Shown piece after piece: positions 32,081 through 44,699 of a DNA stretch of 64,000 nucleotides. Each line of letters opens with the position of its first letter. Position 1 is the first letter of the stretch. The notes beneath the pieces were generated by a model. The model worked only from the letters and a program-made list of their open reading frames with translations, made no database searches and was not told the DNA's origin. This DNA comes from Bufo bufo (taxonomy: Eukaryota > Chordata > Amphibia > Anura > Bufonidae). The translations under genes were made by a program, and so were the position numbers. Location of the stretch: positions 116,081,295-116,145,294 of the forward strand of contig NC_053397.1 of the NCBI RefSeq assembly GCF_905171765.1. The letters are read 5' to 3'.

Positions 32081-33240
32081 CTAGTAACATAGTAACGTAG
32101 TTTATAAAGCTGAAAAAAAGACATCTATTCATCCAGTTCAGCCTGTTATCATGCAAGTTGATCCAGAGGAAGGCAAAAAGACCCCTTTATGGTAGAAGCA
32201 AATTTTCCTCACTTTAGGGGAACAAAATTCCTTCCCGACTCCAATCAGGCAATCTGAATAACTCCCTGGATCAACAACCCATCTCTAGTAACTATAACCT
32301 GTAATATATTACACTCCAGAAATACATCCAGGCCCCTCTTGAACTCTTTTAGTGAATTCACCATCACCACCTCCTCAGGCAGAGTCTCACTGTTCTTACT
32401 GTGAATAATCCTCTTCTATATTTAGTGTTATCTGCAAAAATTTATATTTTACTGGGCAAGCCTTCTACAAGATCATTAATAAATATATTGAAGAGAATAG
32501 GGCCCAATACTGACCCCTGAGGTACTCCACTAGTGATAGTGACCCAATCTGAGTGTGTACCATTAATAATCACCCTCTGATTTCTATCATTGAGCCAGTT
32601 ACTTACTCACATACAGACGTTTTTTCCCAGTCCGAGCATTCTCATTTTATATACTAACCTTTTATGTGGTACAGTGTCAAATGCTTTGGAGAAGTCCAGA
32701 TATACGACATCCATTGATTCACCACTGTCAAGTCTAGAACTTACCTCCTCATAGAAACTGATAAAATTAGTTTGACATGACTGATCCCTCATGAAGCCAT
32801 GCTGATATGGTGTTATTTGCTTATTTTCATTGAGATCCTCCAAGATAGCATCTCTTAGAAAACCTTCAAACAGTTTACCCACAACAGATGTTAAACTTAC
32901 CGGCCTATAGTTTCTGGACTCTGCTTTTGCACCCTTTTTGAATATTGGCACCACATTTGCTATGCGCCAATCCTGTGGAACCTGTCAGTATAGAGTCTGT
33001 AAATATCAGAAATAAGGGTCTGGCTATGACATTACTTAATTCTCTTAGGATACAGGGGTGTATGCCATCTGGTCCTGGCGATTTGTCTATTTTAATCTTT
33101 TTAAGTCGCAGTTGTACTTCTTCCTGGGTCACAAAGGGCACTTTTAATGGGGGAATTTACTTTTACATTCTGCATTTTATCGACCGTTTATTTTCCTCAA
33201 TGAATACAGTGGAGAAAAATACAAATTAATAGCTTTGCTT
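32081..33240 (-). pseudogene. Second CR1-type LINE, reverse strand remnant
   Basis: Reads leftwards from about 33,140: RLKKIKIDKSPGPDGIHPC, VVPIFKKGAKAESRNYRPVSL, QHGFMRDQSCQTNF and VVYLDFSKAFDTVPH. Further on come [20 protein letters not shown] (about 32,460-32,530) and an eroded FADNTK box. Several stops and shifts are present. The 3' end near 32,085 carries GTTACTATGTTACTAG, a tail different from the first LINE, so it is a separate family. The two LINE tails face each other. Confidence 0.82.
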
Positions 33241-33829
33241 TCTTCTCGTCGCTTCTGCAACTCCCCCCTCATTGCTCTGTATAGGGCTGACAATGTATGT
33301 ATAAAGTTGTACCTAATGTGATAGAGGCATTTTTGCAACTTACAGTAAATACATCTATGTTTAAAAAGTAGAGCCTCTGAATATATACAGTAACATTGCC
33401 ATTACAGAAGAAGGAGAATACAAGAAACGTGAATCTCGAAGATCTGAGTAAGTAATGCCTTCAACACCATGGACAGTTACAGAAGAAAATTCAGGAAAAT
33501 GGTGTGAAAAGTAATGTAATCAGAAACATATGTGGTATAATCAAAATATTTATTATGAAAAGACAGTACTAAAATTTTAAAGAAAGAAAAATGGTTCTCT
33601 TCAATGTTAAATGTTACAGCGAAACTAACACACACAATTTAGTCATTAAAGCTCTGTTTAAATACAGTACTTGAAAGTTCTGCTGTATATGTCATTGTAA
33701 TGCCAACAGCGCTGCATGCTGTATTCTTTTTGCTGTCAGATCTGATGATGGTTCACTTGGGAAGATTATCAAATAGAGGAAGCTTGACAACACAGAAAAT
33801 GTGCAGACCAGCATATGTTCTATATTATA
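33241..33829. other. Unassigned stretch
   Basis: AT-rich, without long open frames or recognisable repeats. I see nothing more in it. Confidence 0.35.
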
Positions 33830-34480
33830 ACAAGTTCACACCAGTTATTTGATCAGCTATTTCCATGAGTTATTGTGAACCAAAACCAAAGGTGTAACCT
33901 GCTGAGGTATAAGCTATCATGGAAAGACATGCACCTGTTCTGTGTTTTGGACCTGCACCTAGTTTTGGTTCACAATTAGGCTTGAGCGAATCAAGCTTCG
34001 TATCATAGATCTGAAGTGGATCAGTTCAAAAACGTCATTTTTAAAGCTGTTTCCATAGAACATTAAAATGTATTAGCTCTGTGTAGGTAAACCTCATATC
34101 ACCTGAAGTTGCTTGAGACTTCTGTGAATTACTACGGTATTCCTATCTGCGTATTTAAAAACATTTTAAAATAGGAATCCAAAGTGGGCTTTGGTACCGA
34201 GGCACCAGCCAGTACCAAAGCCCACTTTGGATTCCTATTTTAAAATGTTTTTAAATATGTAGATAGGAATACTGTAGTAATTCACTTAAGTCTCTCGCAA
34301 CTTGAGGCGAGACAAACTATGCCTACACGGAGCCAATACATTGTAATGCTGTATGGAAATCGCATTGAAACATAGTTTTTGAACACATTGTTCAAGCCCA
34401 ATTTGCTCAAGCCTATTCACAACAACTGATGGAAATAACTGATCAAATAACTAAAGTGTGAACTCCACCTTAACTTGATT
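33830..34480. mobile_element. Two nested palindromic MITEs
   Basis: The inner element, 33977-34415, has TAGGCTTGAGCGAA tips and 8-bp flanks TTCACAAT/TTCACAAC, which is hAT-like. It contains long inverted arms (TATTCCTATCTGCGTATTTA to ACTTTGGATTCC-type sequence) around a 14-base centre near 34,205. The outer element (33830-33976 and 34424-34480) has complementary AGTTATTTGATCAG and TATTTCCAT blocks. The inner one is inserted in the outer. Confidence 0.72.
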
Positions 34481-35272
34481 TTTGCTACCAACAATGGTGA
34501 AATGCATTAAAGAGGTCACCACAAAATGAGTGCAATCTGCAGGCAGAATGTTATAGAGAAGGAGGTGCTGGGGAGATACATGTACAGTTTGTAGGAAAAT
34601 ATTCAACAAAACTGAACTTAATTACTTTCCCTCTATGTATTAGGGGCCTTAGTGACCAAGCCATTTTTTTATTTTTTCATTGTAGCATTATAAGAGCTAT
34701 AACTTTTATATTTTTACTTCAATGTAACTGTATGACAGCTTGTTTTTTTGTGGAACGTTATAGTTTTTTTTATGGCACCATTTTGGGGTACACACAGCTT
34801 ACTGGTTAATTTTTTTAAAATTCTTCCTGGGAGGGATGGGGAAAATATCTACAATACCGCCATTTAATATTTACACTGTAAATTTTGAGATGCATACATA
34901 ACATAACTTTACTCTCTGGATCAGTTCGACTACAGTGATACCAACTACATACAGTTTTTTTTCAGCGTTTACTACTTTTGTACAACAACAAAAAACAACT
35001 TAAAAAAAATATAGTTTTTGCATTGCCGCATGCTAAGACCAATAACTTTTTTTTATTTTTCCTTCTACAGAGTTGTATGAGGGCATTGTTTTGGGGATTT
35101 TTGTAGTTTTCATTGATACCATTTGGATGTACATAATACTTTTTGATCACTTGTACAACTATGTACTATGTTACTATGTTACTTTTTATTAATTTTTTTC
35201 ATGTCAAATAAGCAAAATTATGCCATTTGTTTTAATGGTGTTCAATGTCCATGATATATTACTTGATAACTA
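34481..35272. repeat. T-rich interspersed repeat of unknown class
   Basis: Two loosely similar halves, one with ACCATTTTGGGGTACACAC and one with ATACCATTTGGATGTACATA, are preceded by runs of T. The wording recalls a dispersed amphibian repeat, but I cannot assign a family or exact ends. Confidence 0.35.
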
Positions 35273-35274
35273 TA

Positions 35275-36052
35275 TACTGAACAAACCCCTAAAATTTGAC
35301 TTTTATTTATATGCAGATAAAATAATAACAAACCCCAAGCTTATATCTATTATAGGTAAGTATGATGACCTATATCTGATGCCTGCACTGAGGATACAAC
35401 ATCAGCACAGTAAAAATAATACAATATCAGCAAGGAAAAGTAACCAGCGGTCCTTTCTATCTTGGTGCCCTTATCATATGTGCCTTATATATTATTTGCA
35501 GCGTTTATGCATCAACAAAACGCTGTCCCCTGATGAACCATTTAGATATCTCCTTTTGGGGAAATGAGTCAGGAAGATTGTTTATTTAGCAGGGATATCT
35601 AGGGAATTTGAGGGTTTAGCCACCGAGAAGTGGGGTCGCCCCATTCGGGGTGGGTGCTCTGCTTTTAGGCAGGGACAGCCGGCAGAGATAACCCAGGGAA
35701 ATAAGATCTTCCCCACCCCATCTTCTCGACTGCAGGCCCACAGACAACCTGGTGATGTGTAACCGTGAGTCTCTTAACATCCTGAGACCATCTGTATGCA
35801 AGTAACCGTGAGTTTTTACCGAACAACTGCTGGTTATTCTTTGCATCTATTTAGGGTCTATCATACATGCAGATGATAGGCTAGTTACTTTTCCTTGCTG
35901 ATATCATATTATTTTTACTGTGCTGATGTTGCATCCTCAGTGCAGGCATCAGATATAGGTCATCATACTTACTTATAATAGATATAAGCTTGGGGTTTGT
36001 TATTTTATCTGCATATAAATAAAAGTAAAATTTTAGGGGTTTCTTGTTCAGT
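35275..36052. repeat. Large inverted repeat, about 170-bp arms
   Basis: The left arm at 35275-35445 (from ACTGAACAAACCCCTAAAAT) is read back at 35884-36052. Both arms contain GACCTATATCTGATGCCTGC or its complement. The 438-bp centre has no frame I recognise. It may be a foldback element or an inverted duplication. Confidence 0.7.
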
Positions 36053-36084
36053 GATAGCTTCTTAATTTCCCCTATGCAGTGTTT

Positions 36085-36583
36085 TAGGGTACTTTCACAC
36101 TTGCGGCAGAGGATTCCGTCAGGCAGTGTCGGCAAAATGTATGCAAACTGATGGCATTTGTCAGAAAGATCCAGATGCGGATCCATCTGACAAATGCATT
36201 GAAATGCCAGATCCGACAGACCGGACCCGGTATAATGTTTATTTTTTATTTTTTTCGGTCTGCGCAGAATTCCGGATCCGCTTTGCTGAATCCGTTTTAT
36301 CGGTACTAATACACTTCAATGTAAATTAATGCCGGATCTGGCATTCCGGCAAGTGTTCAGTCTTCTTGGCCGGAGAGAAAACTGCAGCATGCTGCGTTAT
36401 TTTCTCCATCCTGAAATGGCAAAAAGACTGAACTGAAGACATCCTGATGCATCCTGAACGGATTGCTCTCCATTCAGAATGCATTAAAATAAAAATTGAT
36501 CAGTTCTTTTCCGGTATTGAGCTCCTAGGACGGAACTCTATGCCAGAAAAGAATAACGCTAGTGGGAAAGTACCCTTAAATGT
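36085..36583. mobile_element. PIF/Harbinger-like MITE
   Basis: The tips are GGGTACTTTCACACTTGCGG and the inverse of GGGTACTTTCCCACTAGCG, each next to TTA. The inside is rich in ATCCGG and GCATTCC inverted blocks. A tandem pair of relatives lies at 60871-62098. Confidence 0.72.
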
Positions 36584-37856
36584 ATAAACAATAAAAGAAC
36601 ACCTCAATTTTAGATAGGAAATACTTAATTTAGCCTAACAGCCAAATAGTGGAGTATAACTTTGTTTACTAAAATATCAATATCAAAACAATAATCAATT
36701 AAAAAAATTCTAAAGAATATACACAACACAGCAAAGTACTATATTAATCAGTCAGTTATTAGTCACATATTGGTGAACATAGCATTAGAATGTTAATTAA
36801 AAAAAAAGTACATAAATAAAACTCAAGAAATCTCATAAGAATTAGAAAGCATGCTTGTGAGGAAAATCCAAACACCCTTTTTCCACACCTCCAAAACAAG
36901 CTTGAACCTCGCTCTCGGACTGAAGTGTGACTAGTTGCTCCATTGTCCTCATCAGAGTGTCTTCTAGTTGAGCCCTAAGAGTCTGTACAGCTAACAGCTC
37001 ATTGTGAAGTGCTGAACTGGAACTGAAACTGTTAAACAAGTTACATATTTAAATATTTCAACATGGTTATTTCAACATGTAAAAATACACACAATTATAA
37101 TATATGTGAAAATAAATTAAACAAAAAGAATAAGCTAAATGAGGGAGATTTATCAACTTGGTGTAAAGAAAACCACCCCATATCAACCAATCAGATTCCA
37201 CCTTAGATTTTTCATAGCTCCTTTGGAGAATAAAACAGAATAAAAGGAAACCAGTTTTCCTTTACACCAGTTTGATAAATCTCCCCCAATATGTTAAATC
37301 TACAAACTAACTGAGAAGCTGACATTTTTAAAATATTTTTATAATACTGTAATGTTTTTGCTATTCTAGTATATGATGAAATCACTTTAACATTTATCTG
37401 TAAGGCTCCCATTCCATTACATGCAATGACAAAACTTTTTTTTTTTTTGCTGGTTTCAGTGCAGGGTGGTGCTCCCCTAGATTGAGTAGCAGAACATAAT
37501 TATTCCTATCAAATAATTTAGGCCAAGTAATTCTTCACCTAGTAAGCCATTCAGCAGTCTGTCAATCAAAATCACACAACTGCATAGCCCTATCTAGGCA
37601 ATAGAACTAACAAATTCTTGAGAATTCAAGCTACAAAACATTGTTGCTGGGCAAAGACATCAGTTAAATATTTTAAAAAGTGGATTTAAAAAATTTGAAA
37701 AACTAGGCCGAGTTGTCGTAAGATGGGCATATATGGATCACATCAGAGGATGCTCAATAGTTGCCCCTGAACAATATGGATGTTGAGGTAATGCAGGGAA
37801 TAACGGGTCAAAAAGAAGCTCACAGGTGCCAGCTGGATGTGATTTTATAAATGCAA
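36584..37856. other. Mostly unique-looking sequence
   Basis: No transposon ends recognised. It contains the possible exon listed separately, and otherwise AT-rich sequence without long frames. Confidence 0.35.
36842..37030 (-). other. Possible host-gene coiled-coil exon
   Basis: The minus-strand frame reads ALHNELLAVQTLRAQLEDTL then MRTMEQLVTLQSESEVQ, with a leucine-rich heptad-like pattern. It is preceded by CTTGTTTAACAG, a possible splice acceptor, and followed by GAG-GTGTGG, a weak donor candidate, near 36,889. It does not look like transposon protein and lies in the least repetitive part of the window. I do not recognise the gene. It could also be chance coding potential. Confidence 0.3.
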
Positions 37857-38009
37857 CAAATGACTAGAGTTGAGCGAACACGAACTGTAAAGTTCGGGTT
37901 AGTACCGAACTTTAGCTTTTTTGGGACCCGGACCCGAACATTTACGTTAAAGTTCGGGTTCGTGTTTGGTGTTCGGCGATTTTTATGGCACTTTTTGTAA
38001 GGCTGCAAA

Positions 38010-38160
38010 GCAGCCAATCAACAAGCGTTTAACTGTGTGCCCTATTGGCATGTCTGTGATTGGTCAACTGCAGCATGTGACCCAGCCTCTATATAAGGCT
38101 GAGTCACGTAGCGCTGCACGTCACTCTGCTATTCTTAGTGTAGGGAGAGGATGCTGCTGC
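38010..38160 (+). promoter_or_regulatory. Promoter-like block of the outer hAT
   Basis: CCAAT in GCAGCCAATCAACAAGCG (about 38011), an inverted CCAAT in TGTGATTGGTC (about 38054), TATATAAG at 38090-38097 and a conserved GTGTAGGGAGAGG start-site region near 38140. The same order recurs in the inner hAT at 44320-44490. Confidence 0.6.
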
Positions 38161-38519
38161 TGTCAGGGACAGATCAGGGATAAATACTAAGAAGAACTGC
38201 CTTATAACTCAGCGATCTCAATCCAATGTGTTTTTTGGGTGCAGTGCACAGTTTTTTTAAGCCTGCACTGAACCAACTTCTATTGAAAACGCATTTTTTT
38301 TTAACTTCAGTTTGTCACTTTGAATACCTAATCGGCAGCCATTTTATGCAGACATGCTGGTGCAGCACTATCTATCTGCATGTCTGCTAGTCCAGAAAAA
38401 CAGCTTTTTTGCTGACTGTGCTTAAAAAAAAAAAAAAATTCATATAGTGCACCAGCATTATCTATCTGCATGTCTGCTAGTCCAGAAATACAGCTTTTTT
38501 GCTGACTGTGCTTAAATTT

Positions 38520-39411
38520 AACTTTTTTTCATATACTGGTCATCTTTGATTACACGTGCATAGGTGACAGTCACATTTAGGCCACAAATATGGCCATTCA
38601 TTTACTGCGGTTTAAATAAACCGTGTGTTCATATACTGCTCATTTTGAATTTAAAGTACATAGAATACAGTCACATTTAGGCCACAAATACAGCCATTCC
38701 TTTACTGCGGTTTAAATAAACCGTGTGTTCATATACTGCTCATTTTGAATTTAACGTACATAGAATACAGTCACATTTAGGCCACAAATACGGCCATTCG
38801 TTTACTGCGGTTGAAATTAACCGTGTGTTCATATACTGGTCATCTTTGATTACACGTGCATAGGTAACAGTCACATTTAGGCCACAAATACGGCCATTCG
38901 TTTGCTGCGGTTTAAATAAACCGTGTGTTCATATACTGGTCATCTTTGATTACACGTGCATAGGTGACAGTCACATTTAGGCCACAAATATGGCCATTCA
39001 TTTACTGCGGTTTAAATAAACCGTGTGTTCATATACTGCACATTTTGAATTTAATGTACATAGAATACAGTCACATTTAGGCCACAAATACGGCCATTCA
39101 TTTACTGCGGTTTAAATAAACCGTGTGTTCATATACTGGTCATCTTTGATTACACATGCATAGGTGACAGTCACATTTAGGCCACAAATACGGCCATTCG
39201 TTTACTGCGGTTGAAATAAACCGTGTGTTCATATACTGTTCATTTAGAATATAACGTACATAAAATACAGTCACATTTAGGCCACAAATACGGCCATTCG
39301 TTTACTGCAGTTGAAATAAACCGTGTGTTCATATACTGCTCATTTTGAATTTAACGTACATAGAATACAGTCACATTTAGGCCACAAATACAGCCATTCC
39401 TTTACTGCGGT
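38520..39411 (+). repeat. 100-bp satellite in the outer hAT leader
   Basis: The phrase GCCACAAATA recurs at 38581, 38681, 38781, 38881, 38981, 39081, 39181, 39281 and 39381, exactly 100 bp apart. Each unit also holds GTGTGTTCATATACTG and TTTACTGCGG. Two unit types occur, one with CATCTTTGATTACACGTGCA and one with CATTTTGAATTTAACGTACA. The array continues at 43888 after the TTAA insertion. Confidence 0.95.
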
Positions 39412-42400
39412 TTAACTCAGCACCCATAGCTTAAACACCCTGAAAGACCAGGCCACTTTTTACACTTCTGACCTACACTACTTTCATCGTTTATTGCTCG
39501 GTCATGCAACTTACCACCCAAATGAATTTTACCTCCTTTTCTTCTCACTAATAGAGCTTTCATTTGGTGGTATTTCATTGCTGCTGACATTTTTACTTTT
39601 TTGTTATTAATCGAAATTTTACGATTTTTTTTGCAAAAAAATGACATTTTTCACTTTCAGTTGTAAAATTTTGCAAAAAAAACGAGATCCATATAAAAAT
39701 TTTGGTCTAAATTTATTGTTCTACATGTCTTTGATAAAAAAAAAAAATGTTTGGGTAAAAAAAAAAATGGTTTGGGTAAAAGTTATAGCGTTTACAAACT
39801 ATGGTACAAAAATGTGAATTTCCGCTTTTTGAAGCAGCTCTGACTTTCTGAGCACCTGTCATGTTTCCTGAGGTTCTACAATGGCCAGACAGTACAAACA
39901 CCCCACAAATGACCCCATTTCGGAAAGTAGACACCCTAAGGTATTCGCTGATGGGCATAGTGAGTTCATAGAACTTTTTATTTTTTGTCACAAGTTAGCG
40001 GAAATATCTTGGCAAAAGACAACTTTGTATAAAAAAAATGGGAAAAGTTGTCTTTTGCCAAGATATTTCTCTCACCCAGCATGGGTATATGTAAAATGAC
40101 ACCCCAAAACACATTCCCCAACTTCTCCTGAATATGGAGATACCAGATGTGTGACACTTTTTTGCAGCCTAGGTGGGCAAAGGGGCCCACATTCCAAAGA
40201 GCACCTTTCGGATTTCACCGTCCATTTTCTACAGAATTTGATTTCAAACTCCTTACCACACATTTGGGCCCCTAGAATGCCAGGGCAGTATAACTACCCC
40301 ACAAGTGACCCCATTTTGGAAAAAAGACACCCAAAGGTATTCGCTGATGGGCATAGTGAGTTCATGGAAGTTTTTATTTTTTGTCACAAGTTAGTGGAAT
40401 ATGAGACTTTGTAAGAAAAAAACAAAAAACAAATAAATAATCATTTTCCACTAACTTGTGACAAAAAATTAAAAATTCTAGGAACTCGCCATGCCCCTCA
40501 CGGAATACCTTGGGGTGTCTTCTTTCCAAAATGGGGTCACTTGTGGGGTAGTTATACTGCCCTGGCATTCTAGGGGCCCAAATGTGTGGTAAGGAGTTTG
40601 AAATCAAATTCTGTAAAAAATGGCCGGTGAAATCCGAAAGGTGCTCTTTGGAATGTGGGCCCCTTTGCCCACCTAGGCTGCAAAAAAGTGTCACACATCT
40701 GGTATCTCCGTATTCAGGAGAAGTTGGGGAATGTGTTTTGGGGTGTCATTTTACATATACTCATGCTGGGTGAGAGAAATATCTTGGCAAAAGACAACTT
40801 TGTATAAAAAAAAATGGGAAAAGTTGTCTTTTGCCAAGATATTTCTCTCACCCAGCATGGGTATATGTAAAATGACACCCCAAAACACATTCCCCAACTT
40901 CTCCTGAATACTAGGATACCACATGTATGACACTTTTTTGCAGCCTAGGTGGGCAAAGGGGCCCACATTCCAAAGAGCACCTTTCGGATTTCACTGGCCA
41001 TTTTTTACAGAATTTGATTTCAAACTCCTTACCACACATTTGGCCCCCTAGAATGCCAGGGCAGTATAACTACCCCACAAGTGACCCCATTTTGGAAAGA
41101 AGACACCCCCAGGTATTTCGTGATGGGCATAGTGAGTTCATGGAAGTTTTTATTTTTTGTCACAAGTTAGTGGAATATGAGACTTTGTAAGGGAAAAAAA
41201 AATAATAATAATCATCATTTTCCGCTAACTTGTGACAAAAAATATAAAATTCTAGGAACTCGCCATGCCCCTCACGGAATACCTTGGGGTGTCTTCTTTC
41301 CAAAATGGGGTCACTTGTGGGGTAGTTATACTGCCCTGGCATTTTCCAGGGGCCCTAATGTGTGGTAAGTAGGTAAATGACCTGTGAAATCCTAAAGGTG
41401 CTCTTTGGAATGTGGGCCCCTTTGCCCACCTAGGCTGCAAAAAAGTGTCACACATGTGGTATCGCCGTATTCAGGAGAAGTTGGGCAATGTGTTTTGGGG
41501 TGTCTTTTTACATATACTCATGCTGGGTGAGAGAAATATCTCGGCAAAAGACAACTTTTCCCATTTTTTTATACAAAGTTGGCATTTGACCAAGATATTT
41601 ATCTCACCCAGCATGGGTATATGTAAAATGACACCCCAAAACACATTTCCCAACTTCTCCTGAGTACGGCGATACCAGATGTGTGACACTTTTTTGCAGC
41701 CTAGATGCGCAAAGGGGCCCACATTCCTTTTATGAGGGCATTTTTAGACATTTGGATCCCAGACTTCTTCTCACGCTTTAGGGCCCCTAAAATGCCAGGG
41801 CAGTATAAATACCCCACATGTGACCCCATTTTGGAAAGAAGACACCCCAAGGTATTTAATGAGGGGCATGGCGAGTTCATGGAAATTTTTTTTTTTTGGC
41901 ACAAGTTAGCGGAAATTGATTTTATTTATTTTTTTCTCACAAAGTCTCCCTTTCCGCTAACTTGGGACAAAAATTTCAATCTTTCATGGACTCAATATGC
42001 CCCTCACGGAATACCTGGGGGTGTCTTCTTTCCGAAATGGGGTCACATGTGGGGTATTTATACTGCCCTGGCATTCTAGGGGCCCTAAAGCGTGAGAAGA
42101 AGTCTGGAATATAAATGTCTAAAATTTTTTAAGCATTTGGATTCCGTGAGGGGTATGGTGAGTTCATGTGAGATTTTATTTTTTGACACAAGTTAGTGGA
42201 ATATGAGACTTTGTAAGAAAAAAATAATAATTTCCGCTAACATGGGCCAAAAAAATGTCTGAATGGAGCCTTACAGAGGGGTGATCAATGACAGGGGGGT
42301 GATCAATGACAGGGGGGTGATCAGGGAGTCTATATGGGGTGATCACCCCCCTGTCATTGATCACCCCCCTATAAGGCTCCATTCAGATGTCCGTATATGT

Positions 42401-43887
42401 TTTGCCGATCCGATCCATGTATCCGTGGATCCGTAAAAATCATACGGACATCTGAATGCAGCCTGACAGGGGGGGTGATCAATGACAGGGGGGGTGATCA
42501 ATGACAGGGGGGTGATCAGGGAGTCTATATGGGGTGATCACCCCCCCTGGAAGGCTCCAGGGAGACGCCTGTATGTGTTTTGCGGATCCGATCCATCTAT
42601 CAGTGGATCCGTAAAAATCATGCGGACGTCTGAATGGAGCTTTACAGGGAGGTGATCAATGACAGGGGGGTAATCAATGACGGGGGGTGATCAGGGAGTC
42701 TATATGGGGTGATCACCACAGTCATTGATCACGCCCCTGTAAGGCTCCATTCAGACGTCCGTATGCGTTTTGCGGATCCGATCCATCTATCAGTGGATCC
42801 GTAAAAATCATGCGGACGTCTGAATAGAGCTTTACAGGGAGGTGATCAATGACAGGGGGGTAATCAATGACGGGGGGTGATCAGGGAGTCTATATGGGGT
42901 GATCACCACAGTCATTGATCACGCCCCTGTAAGGCTCAATTCAGACGTCCGTATGCGTTTTGCGGATCCGATCCATCTATCAGTGGATCCGTAAAAATCA
43001 TGCGGACGTCTGAATAGAGCTTTACAGGGAGGTGATCAATGACAGGGGGGTAATCAATGACGGGGGGTGATCAGGGAGTCTATATGGGGTGATCACCACA
43101 GTCATTGATCACGCCCCTGTAAGGCTCCATTTAGATGTCCGTATGCGTTTTGCGGATCCGATCCATCTATTAGTGGATCCGTAAAAATCATGCGGACGTC
43201 TGAATGGAGCTTTACAGGGAGGTGATCAATGACAGGGGGGTAATCAATGACAGGGGGGTGATCAGGGAGTCTATATGGGGTGATCACCACAGTCATTGAT
43301 CACGCCCCTGTAAGGCTCCATTCAGACGTCCGTATGCGTTTTGCGGATCCGATCCATCTATCAGTGGATCCGTAAAAATCATGTGGACGTCTGAATGGAG
43401 CTTTACAGGTGGGTGATCAATGACAGGGGGGTAATCAATGACAGGGGGTGATCAGGGAGTCTATATGGGGTGATCAGGGGTGATCAGGGGCTAATAAGGG
43501 GTTAATAAGTGACAGGGGGGGTGTAGTGTAGTGTGGTGCTTGGTGCTACATATTGCTGAGCTATCTGTGTCCTCTGGTGGTCGATCCAAACAAAAGGGAC
43601 CACCAGAGGACCAGGTAGCAGGTATATTAGACGCTGTTATCAAAACAGCGTCTAATATACCTGTTAGGGGTTAAAAAAATCACATCTCCAGCCTGCCAGC
43701 GAACGATCGCCGCTGGCAGGCTGGAGATCCACTCGCTTACCTTCCGATCCTGTGAACGCGCGCGCCTGTGTGCGCGCGTTCACAGGAAATCTTGCGTCTC
43801 GCGAGAGGACGCATCGGCGCGTCCACCCAGAAGAGCAGGGCCGCTGCAAAGACGCAATCCTGCGTACGGCGGTCCTGAGGAGGTTAA
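39412..43887. mobile_element. TTAA-flanked foldback element, copy 2
   Basis: TTAA at 39412-39415 and 43884-43887 restores the satellite site (CTGCGGT-TTAA-ATAAAC), so the ends are exact. The inside parallels copy 1 at 13442-16920 but is about 1 kb longer. There are more mirror-image 600-bp blocks (39,980-42,240) and about seven 190-bp units with GATCCGATCCATCTATC (42,250-43,450). The same two hairpins and the GTGAACGCGC end follow. The left tip has lost four bases against copy 1. No protein gene is present. Confidence 0.85.
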
Positions 43888-44168
43888 ATAAACTGTGTGT
43901 TCATATACTGCTCATTTTGAATTTAACGTACATAGAATACAGTCACATTCAGGCCACAAATACGGCCATTCGTTTACTGCGGTTGAAATAAACCGTGTGT
44001 TCATATAATGATCATTTTGGATTTAACATACATCGAATACAGCCACATTTAGGCTACAAATACCGCTGTCATATAGAGTTTAAAACCAAAATTTAGTGCA
44101 ATACCCTACATCAGGGTTTATATTGGCGGTTATATATTTTTAACATACTTAACCAATTTTTACTTTGC
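43888..44168 (+). repeat. 100-bp satellite, continued
   Basis: About two more satellite units (GCCACAAATA near 43,952 and the variant GCTACAAATA near 44,052), then non-repetitive leader up to the TTTGTGAA target site of the inner hAT. Confidence 0.85.
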
Positions 44169-44319
44169 TTTGTGAATAGGGATGAGCGAACCCGAACTGT
44201 ATAGTTCGGGTTCGTACCGAATTTTGGGGTGTCCGTGACACGGACCCGAACCCGAACATTTTCGTAAAAGTCCGGGTTCGGGTTCGGTGTTCGGCGCTTT
44301 CTTGGCGCTTTTTGAAATG

Positions 44320-44490
44320 CTGCAAAGCAGCCAATCAACAAGCGTCATACTACTTGGCCCAAGAGGCCATCACAGCCATGCCTACTATTGGCATGGCTGT
44401 GATTGGCCAGTGCACCATGTGACCCAGCCTCTATTTAAGCTGGAGTCACGTAGCGCCACACGTCACTCTGCTATGATCAGTATAGGGAGA
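44320..44490 (+). promoter_or_regulatory. Promoter-like block of the inner hAT
   Basis: GCAGCCAATCAACAAGCG, then GTGATTGGCC, then TATTTAAG at 44432-44439, GTCACGTAGCG and GTATAGGGAGAGG. Spacing is close to the outer copy. The TATA box is one base weaker (TATTTAAG rather than TATATAAG). Confidence 0.55.
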
Positions 44491-44699
44491 GGTTGCAGCT
44501 GCGACGTTAGGGCGAGATTAGGCAGATTAACTCCTCCAAAAGACTTCATTCTGTGATCGATCTGCAGCTGTGGATCATTGAAGTGCTATTATTGACTTGC
44601 TCACTTTTTTGAGGCTGCCCAGAGCGTTTTTAGATCACTTTTTTTCTGGGGTGATCGGCGGCCATTTTGTGACTTGTGATGCGCCAGCACGAGCTATCA

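Noticed and set aside
38520..39411. Regular 100-bp spacing, considered as a CRISPR-like array
   Set aside because: Whole units are conserved with no unique spacers, the genome is vertebrate and no cas genes exist. It is a satellite inside a hAT element.
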